Source: UBA9300 sp032260385 (GTDB lineage: Bacteria > Bacteroidota > Bacteroidia > Bacteroidales > VadinHA17). Taken from it: 64,000 nucleotides of DNA. Where the stretch lies: positions 62,001-126,000 of the forward strand of contig JAVVEL010000001.1 in NCBI GenBank assembly GCA_032260385.1. Direction: 5' to 3'. The position numbers were made by a program, and so were the translations under genes. The notes under the pieces were generated by a model that worked only from the letters and a program-made list of their open reading frames with translations, had not been told where the DNA came from and did no database searches. Shown piece after piece: positions 43,923-52,243 of this stretch (its first letter is position 1; every line of letters begins with the position of its first letter).

Positions 43923-44327
43923 ATGGAACTTGAAGTTTTTTTTGGGGAAAATAAGAAAGTGAACGCGAAGCTGAATGGTTTTGTTATTCCCACCGATCAG
44001 CCAAAAAGGACCGGAGGTGATGAATCGGCTCCTGAGCCCTTCAGCCTTTTTCTTGCTTCCATAGGTACCTGTGCGGGGATTTATGTAAAATATTTTTGCG
44101 AGAAGAGAGGAATAGATTCCAGTAAAATAAAAATAATACAGCGTCATAATTTTAATCCTGAGACCAGGATGATTGATAAAATAGAGCTGGAAGCGATATT
44201 ACGTGAAAATTTTCCCGGGAAATACAGGACTACGCTTGTAAATGCCATGGACCTGTGTGCAGTAAAAAGGCATCTTATTAATCCCCCGACGATTGAAACC
44301 TTTACAAATCTTGACCGGCCTTTGTAG
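43923..44327 (+). CDS. OsmC/Ohr-family protein
   Basis: A 134-residue member of the OsmC superfamily, thiol-dependent peroxidases. The two redox cysteines are visible: SIGTCAGIYVKYF (first Cys in the central helix) and AMDLCAVKRHLI (second Cys). GDESAPEPFSLFLASIGTC follows the family order. Closest in style to the YhfA/OsmC-like group. Stands alone on the plus strand between minus-strand genes. Substrate hydroperoxide unknown. Confidence 0.88.
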   Translation: MELEVFFGENKKVNAKLNGFVIPTDQPKRTGGDESAPEPFSLFLASIGTCAGIYVKYFCEKRGIDSSKIKIIQRHNFNPETRMIDKIELEAILRENFPGKYRTTLVNAMDLCAVKRHLINPPTIETFTNLDRPL

Positions 44328-44445
44328 ATACGCTGCATACAAGGTATCTGCCGGAATCAGCTAAGGGCTTTGCCTCACAGTGTACACCGTAGCCGGGGGT
44401 GAGTATTGCGACTCGGGCCAGCCATGGTGGAGTCTCAGACTTGTT

Positions 44446-44841
44446 TCATATCGCCGCAATAGCCTCAATTTCAATTAATACCCCGTAATGCAGATCCTTT
44501 GTTGGCACCACTGCCCTTGCCGGTTTACGTTTACCAAAGAAATTCCTGTACACTTCGTTCACCTTTGACCAATTAGCCATATCAGATATGTAGGCTGTTG
44601 TTTTCAGAATTTTTCTCCTGTCTGAACCTGCATCCTTAAGAATTGTTTCGATATTTTCGAGAACCTGCAATGTCTGTTCTTCGATATCACCTTTAAGCGC
44701 TTCGCCGGTAAATGGATTCACCGGCAGCTGACCGGAAACAAAAATAATATCATTAAACCTCACAGCCTGTGAATAATGGCCCTTTGGTTCGGGGATATTA
44801 GGTGTGTAAAGTTCTTTTATCCTGGGATCTTTTTTTGACAT
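44446..44841 (-). CDS. ridA: RidA family reactive intermediate deaminase
   Basis: A 131-residue protein of the RidA/YjgF/UK114 family, which hydrolyses reactive enamines and imines made by PLP enzymes. Family signatures: GHYSQAVRFNDIIFVSGQLPVNPFTG-like N-terminus and the C-terminal RAVVPTKDLHYGVLIEIEAIA. The conserved arginine of the active site is in the RKPARAV segment. Downstream, 44328-44445 shows nothing I can identify, and between ridA and murA lie short GTTGAATT repeats. Confidence 0.93.
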   Translation of the reverse strand: MSKKDPRIKELYTPNIPEPKGHYSQAVRFNDIIFVSGQLPVNPFTGEALKGDIEEQTLQVLENIETILKDAGSDRRKILKTTAYISDMANWSKVNEVYRNFFGKRKPARAVVPTKDLHYGVLIEIEAIAAI

Positions 44842-44859
44842 ATTAACAGGTTTAAAAGT

Positions 44860-44890
44860 GGTTGAATTGTTGAATTGCTAAGTTGTTGAA
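44860..44890. repeat. Short GTTGAATT direct repeats between murA and ridA
   Basis: Two clean copies and two weaker ones of GTTGAATTG in the gap between the two minus-strand genes. Confidence 0.6.
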
Positions 44891-44923
44891 CCGGGGTTTC
44901 TTTCTCATCTCCCTTCTCTAATC

Positions 44924-46231
44924 TCAGTCTTCCCTCACGATCTTCGCTCCCAGTGCATTCAATCGTCCGTCTATATCCTGGTAGCCCCTGTCTATTTGTT
45001 CTATATTATGTATTGTACTGCTACCTTCAGCTGACAGGGCCGCCAGCAGCAAGGCAACGCCGGCCCTGATATCAGGGGAGCTCATTGTTGTGCCCCTGAG
45101 CCTGAATTTCCTTTCAAGTCCTATGACAGTAGCCCTGTGGGGGTCACATAATATTATCCGGGCGCCCATATCAATTAGTTTATCAACAAAGAAAAGCCTG
45201 CTTTCGAACATTTTTTGGTGTATAAGCACCGAGCCTTTTGCCTGTGTGGCCACAACCAGGAATACACTGAGCAGGTCAGGTGTTAGCCCTGGCCATATGG
45301 CATCTGAGATAGTCATTATTGAACCATCAATATAAGTTTCTATTTCGTAACAGGTCTGTTCAGGGATAAAGATATCATCTCCTTTTTTCTCCAGCTGTAT
45401 CCCCATGCGTTTAAAAGAAGCGGGTATTATTCCCAGGTTCTCATATGAGACCTTGCTAATGGTGATCTCGGAGCCGGTAATTGCAGCCATTCCAATAAAG
45501 GATCCTATTTCAATCATGTCCGGTAATATGGTATGTTCACAGGCCCCCAGTTCATTAACTCCTTCAATATGCAGCAGGTTTGATCCTATTCCTTCAATTC
45601 TGGCACCCATTGACACGAGCATTCGGCATAACTGCTGAATGTAGGGTTCGCATGCTGCATTATAGATGCTGGTCTTACCGCCGGACAGGACAGCCGCCAT
45701 AACAATATTTGCAGTGCCCGTCAGGGATGCCTCATCAAGATGCATATAGCATCCGCTAAGCTTTTTTGCCGACACGAAATATATTGATTTTCCAGCGTCA
45801 TAGTTAAAAGTGGCACCCAGATTTTGAAATCCTGTCAGGTGTGTGTCAACTTTGCGCCGGCCTATTTTATCACCTCCGGGGTTAGGCATGCTGGCCTTGC
45901 CGTATCTTGCGAGAAGGGGACCAAGAATCATTACTGAGCCTCTCAGGGCAGAACTCTGTATAATGTATTCGGGTGATTCAAGGTAGTCAAGGTTAAGATT
46001 AGCTGCCTGAAATGAATAAGTTCCTTCTTTAAGTTTTTCCACATGGGATCCAAGACTGGTCAGGAGTTCGATGAGCTTGTTTACATCTCTTATGTCAGGG
46101 ATATTGTTTATAATGACTTTCTCAGATGTGAGCAATGTGGCGCAGATAACCTGCAGGGCTTCATTTTTAGCCCCCTGAGGCTGTATTTTACCTTTTAGTT
46201 TTCTGCCTCCTTCAACTATGAACTTACTCAT
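44924..46231 (-). CDS. murA: UDP-N-acetylglucosamine 1-carboxyvinyltransferase, Asp-type
   Basis: First committed step of peptidoglycan synthesis: transfer of enolpyruvate from PEP to UDP-GlcNAc. The 435-residue protein has the EPT domains (GGRKLKGKIQPQGAKNEAL, then the C-terminal RAGVALLLAALSAEG). In the active-site loop the sequence is NPGGDKIGRRKVDTH: residue 121 is Asp (codon 45869-45871) where E. coli MurA has Cys115 in GGCTIG. Cys is the residue alkylated by fosfomycin, so this form should be resistant. Overlaps the DUF4290 gene by 4 bp in an operon. Confidence 0.96.
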   Translation of the reverse strand: MSKFIVEGGRKLKGKIQPQGAKNEALQVICATLLTSEKVIINNIPDIRDVNKLIELLTSLGSHVEKLKEGTYSFQAANLNLDYLESPEYIIQSSALRGSVMILGPLLARYGKASMPNPGGDKIGRRKVDTHLTGFQNLGATFNYDAGKSIYFVSAKKLSGCYMHLDEASLTGTANIVMAAVLSGGKTSIYNAACEPYIQQLCRMLVSMGARIEGIGSNLLHIEGVNELGACEHTILPDMIEIGSFIGMAAITGSEITISKVSYENLGIIPASFKRMGIQLEKKGDDIFIPEQTCYEIETYIDGSIMTISDAIWPGLTPDLLSVFLVVATQAKGSVLIHQKMFESRLFFVDKLIDMGARIILCDPHRATVIGLERKFRLRGTTMSSPDIRAGVALLLAALSAEGSSTIHNIEQIDRGYQDIDGRLNALGAKIVRED

Positions 46232-46857
46232 TGTCGCTTCGACTGGTATTTTTTCTTATGCTGATTTTTTTGTTTTACCGGCGGCTTTTTCTTTTTCGGA
46301 CCAAGGAGGTCTTTAACATCAAGCAATTTCAGGTTTTCAGGGATCTTCAGTCTGTTATCAGACAAATCCCGCAGGTCTTTTAAAATTACATCGTCATTTA
46401 CCTGGCTCCGGTTCCATGTTGCGGAAGCCTTCTTCATCTGGTTGGCTATAAGCACAGTAAGATAATCCTTCTTTTCACCGTCCTCCATCTTGCAAGCCTC
46501 CTCTATCATCATTTCAATGATCCTGCCATAATGCATATATTTAACATCGCCCTTCTTATAGGCTATTGACCTTGGTTTTTCCAGCAGAATTTCTTTTGCC
46601 GGTGGTGGATAGGGGGCATCAATATCGAGTTCAAAATCTGCAATAATTGTCAGGTGGTCCCACAGTTTATGCTTTACATCACCTACATCCCTGAGGTTGG
46701 GGTTCAGATTGCCCATTATCTGTATTACTGACCTTGCAGCACGTGAACGCTCATCCCTGTCTTTAATGGTTTTTATATGATCAACCATTTTTTGTACGTT
46801 CCTTCCGTATTCGGGAATTGCCATCCTCTTTCTCTGAGTGTTATAATCGTGGTTCAT
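46228..46857 (-). CDS. DUF4290 protein
   Basis: A 209-residue protein beginning MNHDYNTQRKRMAIPEYGRNVQKMV, the DUF4290 pattern of Bacteroidetes. The middle is charged and helical; the C-terminal 30 residues are Lys/Gln-rich (for example GPKKKKPPVKQKNQHKKK) and may bind nucleic acid. It is translationally coupled to murA by a 4-bp ATGA overlap, a conserved pairing. Function unknown. Confidence 0.9.
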   Translation of the reverse strand: MNHDYNTQRKRMAIPEYGRNVQKMVDHIKTIKDRDERSRAARSVIQIMGNLNPNLRDVGDVKHKLWDHLTIIADFELDIDAPYPPPAKEILLEKPRSIAYKKGDVKYMHYGRIIEMMIEEACKMEDGEKKDYLTVLIANQMKKASATWNRSQVNDDVILKDLRDLSDNRLKIPENLKLLDVKDLLGPKKKKPPVKQKNQHKKKYQSKRQ

Positions 46858-46872
46858 TATTATAATTTTCTA

Positions 46873-46880
46873 CAAAGCTA
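46873..46880 (-). promoter_or_regulatory. -7 promoter element of the DUF4290-murA operon
   Basis: TAGCTTTG on the minus strand matches TAnnTTTG, 15 bp before the start codon of the DUF4290 gene. Confidence 0.55.
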
Positions 46881-46917
46881 AGTATTTTTACTTGTAATTC
46901 TGAAAGTTATAGACTTA

Positions 46918-47427
46918 TTATTTTAAGAGTTCCAGCTTCCACAGAGCTTTCATGGCACGGTCTGAAAAAAAATCGCCTGATACAATAAGAGAGAATTTCC
47001 CTTCCCTTTTGTAATCATCCTTATCAATAATCATGGTCTCAAGCCTGTCGTTGCGGTTCATTATTTCGCTGAGCGAAAAAGCTGAGCGATACCCATCGGG
47101 TGCAGATGCAATTATCAGTCCGGTCTGTAGTGATCCGGCTTCAGGCTTGATATAAAGCTCAAGGAGTTCAGAAAGATAACTGCCATAAAAAGGATTTGCA
47201 TCGTGAATGCCACGTCCACGACCGTAAAATATTAGGTCTGACTCCCTGACGGGCAAGTCTGCCGGGAGCTCCTCCAGTACAATTGCCTCTTCAGTGAATC
47301 CTTCAAGTTTAAGTGTCGGCCAGAATAATTCACCTGTTTCTTTCTTCTCGAAATTACCCTGGCAGCTGCACACTTCTATGCTTACAGGATCAGTTATGTT
47401 ACGGCATGTGAGAAGGTCGTTGCTCAC
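46918..47427 (-). CDS. Small protein resembling a molybdopterin-binding (sulfite oxidase fold) domain
   Basis: A 169-residue protein without signal peptide. The C-terminal half has ASAPDGYRSAFSLSEIMNRN, then FSLIVSGDFFSDRAMKALWK, which resemble the C-terminal part of the oxidoreductase molybdopterin-binding domain (DGYrvvFSLaEl and RLVVPGD..). The N-terminal part does not show the usual Cys ligand of sulfite oxidase in a recognisable context. It may be a stand-alone domain of unknown role or a shortened relative. I hold the assignment loosely. Confidence 0.5.
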   Translation of the reverse strand: MSNDLLTCRNITDPVSIEVCSCQGNFEKKETGELFWPTLKLEGFTEEAIVLEELPADLPVRESDLIFYGRGRGIHDANPFYGSYLSELLELYIKPEAGSLQTGLIIASAPDGYRSAFSLSEIMNRNDRLETMIIDKDDYKREGKFSLIVSGDFFSDRAMKALWKLELLK

Positions 47428-47519
47428 AACCAGTTTTGTTTATTGATGAAATCGGGATAAAGTTATTTAAATCTTGCTGATGAACTTTGATTTATATCAT
47501 GAATGTCTGTAAAAAATAT

Positions 47520-47527
47520 AACTTTGA
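47520..47527 (+). promoter_or_regulatory. -7 promoter element of the M1 peptidase gene
   Basis: TAACTTTG matches TAnnTTTG, 26 bp before ATG 47554. The earlier ATG at 47503 lies upstream of it, which supports the later start. Confidence 0.55.
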
Positions 47528-47553
47528 AGGTTTTTTATTCAAAACCTGATACA

Positions 47554-49152
47554 ATGAGAATTATAAGCGGGACATTACTATTCCTCCTCTCTTTATCACT
47601 GGCAGCAACAGATAAATATTCCGGGAATAGCAATTTTGATGTAGTGCATTATGAGTTTACCATTTATTTATCTGACAGTTATAATATTATAAGGGGAGAA
47701 GCAAGATTAAGTATAAATCACACCGGCCCTACAGATAAGATTATTCTGGATCTCGTTGATCTTAATGATGATGGGAAGGGGATGAACGTTGAGGAAGTTA
47801 GACTTGATAATGAAGTTGTAACCTGGGTGCACAGGGATGACAGGATTCAGATTGACCTTAGCAGTGTGAAACGCGAAGGGGAGACATCAAGCCTGTACAT
47901 AAGTTATTACGGGATTCCCGCTGATGGTCTTATAATTTCGAGCAACAGGCATGGCGATCGCACTTTTTTTGCCGATAACTGGCCCGACAGGGCCCGTAAC
48001 TGGATCCCCTGTGTTGATCATCCTTCCGATAAGGCCTTTGTTGACTTTATAGTCTATGCCCCGGAGAAATATAAGGTTGTCTCTAACGGTTACCTTTATG
48101 AAGAAAGCACCCTGCCTGAAGGAATAAAAATCACTCACTGGAAGGAGGGGATAAGTATACCAACGAAGGTTATGGTTATAGGGGTTGCCAAATTTGCCGT
48201 CCGTATGGCAGGTGAGGTAGGTGATACAAAAATCTGGACCTATGTTTTTCCTGAAGACCGCGAAGCAGGTTTTCATGATTATTCTGTTGCTACCGGGCCT
48301 TTTAAATGGTACAGTGAGAAAATAGGGCCCTATGCCTATGAAAAACTCGCCAATGTACAGTCAAAAACCATCTTTGGCGGGATGGAAAATGCCGGATGTA
48401 TATTTTATTCCGAGTCGTCGGTAAGCGGACAGGGAATGGCTGAACGACTGATTGCCCACGAGATTGCTCACCAGTGGTTCGGAAATTCAGTAACTGAGAA
48501 GGACTGGCATCATATATGGTTAAGCGAAGGCTTTGCCACATATATGACAGCTCTTTACCAGGCTGGCAGTGAAGGAGAAACACGACTCAGGGGCCTTATG
48601 AACATGGCCAGGCAAAGAGTTATAGCTTCAGATAAAAGGCAGCAGTCACCCGTTATCGATACAAGCATTTTTGATTTTATGAAATTGCTCAATACAAATT
48701 CATACCAGAAGGGCTCGTGGGTTTTGCATATGTTGAAAAATGAACTGGGTGATGATCTTTTCTGGGCAGGCATACAAACTTATTATGCCAGGTACCGTAA
48801 CCGGAATGCTCTGACTTCTGACTTTGAAGAAACAATGGAAGATGTTTCGGGCCGTGATTTGGGCAGATTTTTTTATCAGTGGCTTTACAGGTCAGGACAT
48901 CCCGAACTTGACATCAGCTGGACATATAACAACAGGAGAAAAGAAATAAATGTGCTGGTTGAACAGCAACAGGATGACACCGTCTTTGAATTTCCCCTGG
49001 ATCTGAAAATAATTGACCGTGATGGTTCGCGGCTGGAAAGGATATTGGTGGACAAAAAGGTTCAGTCTTTTATAATTAAATCAGCAAACTCCCCGGATGA
49101 TATAATACCTGATCCAGAGGTAAGGCTTTTATTTGAGCTCAGAAATGAATAA
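47554..49152 (+). CDS. M1 family metallopeptidase
   Basis: Secreted zinc aminopeptidase, 532 residues, with a signal peptide (MRIISGTLLFLLSLSLAATD). The zinc site is complete: HEIAHQWFGNS gives His302, Glu303 and His306, and 18 residues later SEGF gives Glu325. GGMENAG is the GAMEN-type motif that holds the peptide N-terminus. The catalytic Tyr is in the region after. It stops soon after the beta-sandwich domain and lacks the helical C-terminal domain of large aminopeptidase N, as in many Bacteroidetes M1 enzymes. Start at 47554 is set by the signal peptide and the promoter. Confidence 0.93.
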   Translation: MRIISGTLLFLLSLSLAATDKYSGNSNFDVVHYEFTIYLSDSYNIIRGEARLSINHTGPTDKIILDLVDLNDDGKGMNVEEVRLDNEVVTWVHRDDRIQIDLSSVKREGETSSLYISYYGIPADGLIISSNRHGDRTFFADNWPDRARNWIPCVDHPSDKAFVDFIVYAPEKYKVVSNGYLYEESTLPEGIKITHWKEGISIPTKVMVIGVAKFAVRMAGEVGDTKIWTYVFPEDREAGFHDYSVATGPFKWYSEKIGPYAYEKLANVQSKTIFGGMENAGCIFYSESSVSGQGMAERLIAHEIAHQWFGNSVTEKDWHHIWLSEGFATYMTALYQAGSEGETRLRGLMNMARQRVIASDKRQQSPVIDTSIFDFMKLLNTNSYQKGSWVLHMLKNELGDDLFWAGIQTYYARYRNRNALTSDFEETMEDVSGRDLGRFFYQWLYRSGHPELDISWTYNNRRKEINVLVEQQQDDTVFEFPLDLKIIDRDGSRLERILVDKKVQSFIIKSANSPDDIIPDPEVRLLFELRNE

Positions 49153-49158
49153 TGAGCC

Positions 49159-49569
49159 TTATTGCTTCCTTTTTTTAATGAACCTCACATTCCTGAAGCG
49201 TAAAGCGGTCCAGTTGTCATCAATGGATATCTGCCTGACAGGTTTAAAACCATAGGAGTTGAGAAGGCCCCAGCTTGAATCCCTGCTTATATCAGATTTA
49301 TACTTATCTGTGCTTTTCTTTGGATATGCAAACCAGAGCACTCCGTCTTCTGCAAGATTATGAATGCTCTGAGGAACGGTTTCAGTCAGTTCTGACTCAT
49401 ATCTTGTGAAAATAAGACAAAATTCGTAGAGAAACTTTGGATCTATTTCCCTGTCAACCCTGACAGAGGGTCTGACACCTGTAATTTTTTCAACAAAGCC
49501 ATTATTTGCATTAACTATGCAAATCCTTTCCTGTTCCTTATAGTTAAGTTTCTTTAAAAGATATTCCAT
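49159..49569 (-). CDS. DUF3052-like protein
   Basis: A 136-residue protein. Its C-terminal part, DGVLWFAYPKKSTDKYKSDI, RDSSWGLLNSYGFKPVRQ and IDDNWTALRFRNV, matches the DUF3052 pattern (LWvaYPKks..i.RD..w..l...G...V....iDe.WsAlRFR). No enzymatic residues stand out. Convergent with the M1 gene, with a perfect 10-bp inverted repeat just upstream of its start. Function unknown. Confidence 0.75.
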   Translation of the reverse strand: MEYLLKKLNYKEQERICIVNANNGFVEKITGVRPSVRVDREIDPKFLYEFCLIFTRYESELTETVPQSIHNLAEDGVLWFAYPKKSTDKYKSDISRDSSWGLLNSYGFKPVRQISIDDNWTALRFRNVRFIKKRKQ

Positions 49570-49578
49570 GTTTTTACC

Positions 49579-49601
49579 CCCTGCAAATAAAATTTGCAGG
49601 G
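49579..49601. promoter_or_regulatory. Perfect 10-bp inverted repeat upstream of the DUF3052-like gene
   Basis: CCCTGCAAAT at 49579-49588 and ATTTGCAGGG at 49592-49601 with a 3-base loop, 9 bp before the minus-strand start codon at 49569. It could be an operator or a hairpin in the mRNA leader. There is no T run directly after it on either strand. Confidence 0.6.
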
Positions 49602-49643
49602 CAAAAGTAAGAATTTTTTGTAAATCATATAATCATGATCATA

Positions 49644-49675
49644 TTTGCAGACCAGTAGCAATCTTCTTAACTTTG
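49644..49675 (+). promoter_or_regulatory. Promoter of the thiamine operon
   Basis: TTTG at 49644-49647, 20 bp, then TAACTTTG at 49668-49675. It matches the Bacteroidetes promoter and would start RNA a few bases before the TPP riboswitch. Confidence 0.75.
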
Positions 49676-49687
49676 TAATATCAAAAA

Positions 49688-49765
49688 AATGGGGTGCCTT
49701 AATATACGGGCTGAGATCATACCCTCTGTACCTGATACGGGTAATGCCGTCGTAGGAAAAGAGAC
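49688..49765 (+). ncRNA. TPP riboswitch (THI element)
   Basis: Contains the thi-box core in order: GGGGTGCCT, GGGCTGAGATCATACCC, CCTGATACGGGTAATGCCG and CGTAGGAAAA. It binds thiamine pyrophosphate and shuts the operon when the cofactor is plentiful. It lies between a promoter and the thiamine TonB receptor gene. Confidence 0.96.
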
Positions 49766-49769
49766 CTCA

Positions 49770-49803
49770 TTCTTTTGATTTAAGTTTAATAAAATCAAAA
49801 GAA
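49770..49803 (+). promoter_or_regulatory. Expression-platform stem at the receptor start codon
   Basis: A 12-bp perfect stem: TTCTTTTGATTT at 49770-49781 and AAATCAAAAGAA at 49792-49803, loop 49782-49791. It ends two bases before ATG 49806. With no U run after it, it is more likely to hide the ribosome entry region than to end transcription. Confidence 0.65.
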
Positions 49804-49805
49804 AA

Positions 49806-52238
49806 ATGAAAAAACTCTTACTTATCTTTTCACTATTGTTTCTTATTGCTCTGAGTGCCTTTGCCGGGCAGCAGGAACAAAAATATATCCTCGGAGGGAA
49901 AGTGACCGATACTGGTGGGCGACCTCTTCCCGGTGCCACGATCATAATAAAGAATACCTACCTGGGCACTACTGCAGGTGCAGATGGGACCTTCAGGTTT
50001 AAACCAATGAAAAATGGTAATTACACACTTGAAGTGTCTTACCTGGGTTATGAGCCTGTAGAGAAAGAGATAAGCCTGGACAGTGATGTTCACCTGGAAT
50101 TTGAACTGCATGTAGCAATAATCCAGGCCGATGAAATAATGGTTGTTGGAACACGGGCCACGGAAACCACACCTGTGGCCTACAGTAACCTTGAAAGAGA
50201 AGAAATTGAAAAACTTAATACAGGACAGGATCTTCCCTTCCTCCTTTCTTCACTGCCCTCCCTGGTTGAAACATCAGAGGCGGGAACGGGAATGGGATAT
50301 ACCAATTTCAGGATAAGGGGCACCGATCCCAGCAGGATAAATATCACCATTGACGGAATACCTGTTAATGATCCTGAATCACAGCAGGTTTTCTGGGTTA
50401 ATATGCCTGATCTGGCATCTTCAATATCTGATATTCAGGTCCAGCGTGGTGTCGGGACATCAAAAAATGGCGCTGCAGCCTTCGGGGCCAGCGTTAATTT
50501 GCGCACCGAAATGCCCTCCGACGATGCCTATGCGGAAATAAGCAGCAGTATAGGTTCGTTTAATACCTTCAGGGGAACAGTTAAATTGGGTACGGGATTG
50601 ATAAAGGACAGGTTTAAATTCGACCTCAGATTGTCGGGACTGACAACTGATGGTTATATTGATCATAGCGGGTCTGACCACAGGTCCCTCTTTTTTACGG
50701 GCTTATATAATTCCGGGATAGGCACTTTTAAGGCAAATGTTATCCTGGGCGAGGAGGTAACAGGGATAAGCTGGTGGGGTGTTCCCCGCGAAGTGCTTGA
50801 TACCGCCCGGACCTACAATCCCGCAGGAGAATATACAGATGTCTTTGGAACTACAAGATATTACGACGATCAGAAAGATGATTATAAGCAATACCACTTC
50901 CAGGTACTCTACAAAAAAGCTCTTAAGAGTAATCTTCAGCTCAATGCTGCCTACCATTTCACATATGGGGCAGGATTTTATGAACAGTACAGGGAAGATG
51001 AATTGTTGTCAGATTACGGTCTTCCCAACTGGATGGCGGGGCCCATACTGATTGACAGGGTTGACCTGGTGCGAAGGAAGTGGATGCTCAATAATTTCTA
51101 CGGGGGGATAGCCGATATCAAATACAGTAAGGGTAAAGTCAATTTCAGCATGGGTGCCGGATTCAATAAATATATAGGTGATCATTTCGGCCGGATTATA
51201 TGGATAAGAAATGCGGGCTGGACCGAGAAAGATTATCAATGGTATTTTAACGGTGCTTCAAAAAGAGAAATAAATGCATACGCAAAAGTTGATTACATGA
51301 TAACAGACCGGCTAAGCGCATTTGCTGATGCACAATACCGGAGTATCCACTACATAATGGAGGGTGAGGATGATGACCTGATGGAACTGGGGCTTGATAA
51401 AAAGTTTAATTTCATTAATCCAAAAGCCGGATTATTCATTGAAATTGATCCGAACCAGGATATCTTTCTTTCACTGTCTGTGGCCAACAGGGAGCCCACA
51501 AGGGCAAATTACAAGGATGCAAAAGGAGACCCCGCGGCCATGCCTCACCCTGAGACCCTTTACGATCTGGAAGCAGGATATAAGCTCTCCGGGACAAACT
51601 TCAGGGCGGGCATTAACCTATATTATATGCATTATGATGACCAGCTGGTACCTACCGGCGAACTGAGTAATACGGGCTATCCAATTATGACCAATGTTGA
51701 AAAATCCTACAGGACAGGGGTGGAACTGACCACGGCCTTAAAACCTCTGGAATTTCTTGAATGGAACTTCAATGCAACCTTAAGCCGTAACAGGATAAAA
51801 AATTTTGTAGAGCATTATTTAGATTATAATACTGTAAGCTCAGAAGAAGTAGCCATGACCAAAGAACCTGGCGATGTCAGAATAGCCTATTCGCCGGAAC
51901 TCATACTCCACAGTGACATTGCCTGTTACCCTTTTGAAAATTTCGAAATGCATTTAATCAGCAAGTTTGTAGGAAAGCAATATTTTGATAATACCAATAA
52001 TGAAGACCGTACCATAGATCCGTATTTTATTAATACTGTAAGATTTGATTACATTTTCCCCTTAAAAGGTTTTGAAAGGATAGCACTGCAGCTTCAAATA
52101 AACAACCTCTTTAACTCACTATATGAGAGCAATGCTTATGGTGGCAACTATTATATTGACGGTCAGGAATATACATGGGCATACTATTTCCCGCAGGCAG
52201 GTATTAATTACCTTTTCAGGTTGTCAGTAGCTTTCTGA
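49806..52238 (+). CDS. TonB-dependent receptor for thiamine
   Basis: Outer-membrane transporter, 810 residues. Signal peptide (MKKLLLIFSLLFLIALSAFA), then a carboxypeptidase-regulatory-like domain (residues about 28-112, LGGKVTDTGGRPLPGATI), plug domain (about 118-230, GYTNFRIRGTDPSRINITID) and a 22-strand barrel to the C-terminal RLSVAF. Its TPP riboswitch and the following pnuT and thiamine pyrophosphokinase genes show that it imports thiamine or a phosphorylated form. Start at 49806 sits directly after the regulatory stem. Residue evidence for the ligand itself is not visible; context gives the substrate. Confidence 0.94.
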   Translation: MKKLLLIFSLLFLIALSAFAGQQEQKYILGGKVTDTGGRPLPGATIIIKNTYLGTTAGADGTFRFKPMKNGNYTLEVSYLGYEPVEKEISLDSDVHLEFELHVAIIQADEIMVVGTRATETTPVAYSNLEREEIEKLNTGQDLPFLLSSLPSLVETSEAGTGMGYTNFRIRGTDPSRINITIDGIPVNDPESQQVFWVNMPDLASSISDIQVQRGVGTSKNGAAAFGASVNLRTEMPSDDAYAEISSSIGSFNTFRGTVKLGTGLIKDRFKFDLRLSGLTTDGYIDHSGSDHRSLFFTGLYNSGIGTFKANVILGEEVTGISWWGVPREVLDTARTYNPAGEYTDVFGTTRYYDDQKDDYKQYHFQVLYKKALKSNLQLNAAYHFTYGAGFYEQYREDELLSDYGLPNWMAGPILIDRVDLVRRKWMLNNFYGGIADIKYSKGKVNFSMGAGFNKYIGDHFGRIIWIRNAGWTEKDYQWYFNGASKREINAYAKVDYMITDRLSAFADAQYRSIHYIMEGEDDDLMELGLDKKFNFINPKAGLFIEIDPNQDIFLSLSVANREPTRANYKDAKGDPAAMPHPETLYDLEAGYKLSGTNFRAGINLYYMHYDDQLVPTGELSNTGYPIMTNVEKSYRTGVELTTALKPLEFLEWNFNATLSRNRIKNFVEHYLDYNTVSSEEVAMTKEPGDVRIAYSPELILHSDIACYPFENFEMHLISKFVGKQYFDNTNNEDRTIDPYFINTVRFDYIFPLKGFERIALQLQINNLFNSLYESNAYGGNYYIDGQEYTWAYYFPQAGINYLFRLSVAF

Positions 52239-52243
52239 TTATT

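Noticed and set aside
44326..44430. Possible tRNA or small RNA in the OsmC-ridA gap
   Set aside because: Two small inverted repeats are present but no cloverleaf, anticodon loop or T-loop pattern was seen.
44328..44445. Minus-strand open frame reading WLARVAILTPGYGVHCEAK in the gap after ridA
   Set aside because: No start codon, about 45 codons, no recognised family. It might be a decayed gene end, but I cannot support it.
47503..47553. Upstream ATG for the M1 peptidase
   Set aside because: It precedes the promoter element and puts polar residues before the signal peptide.
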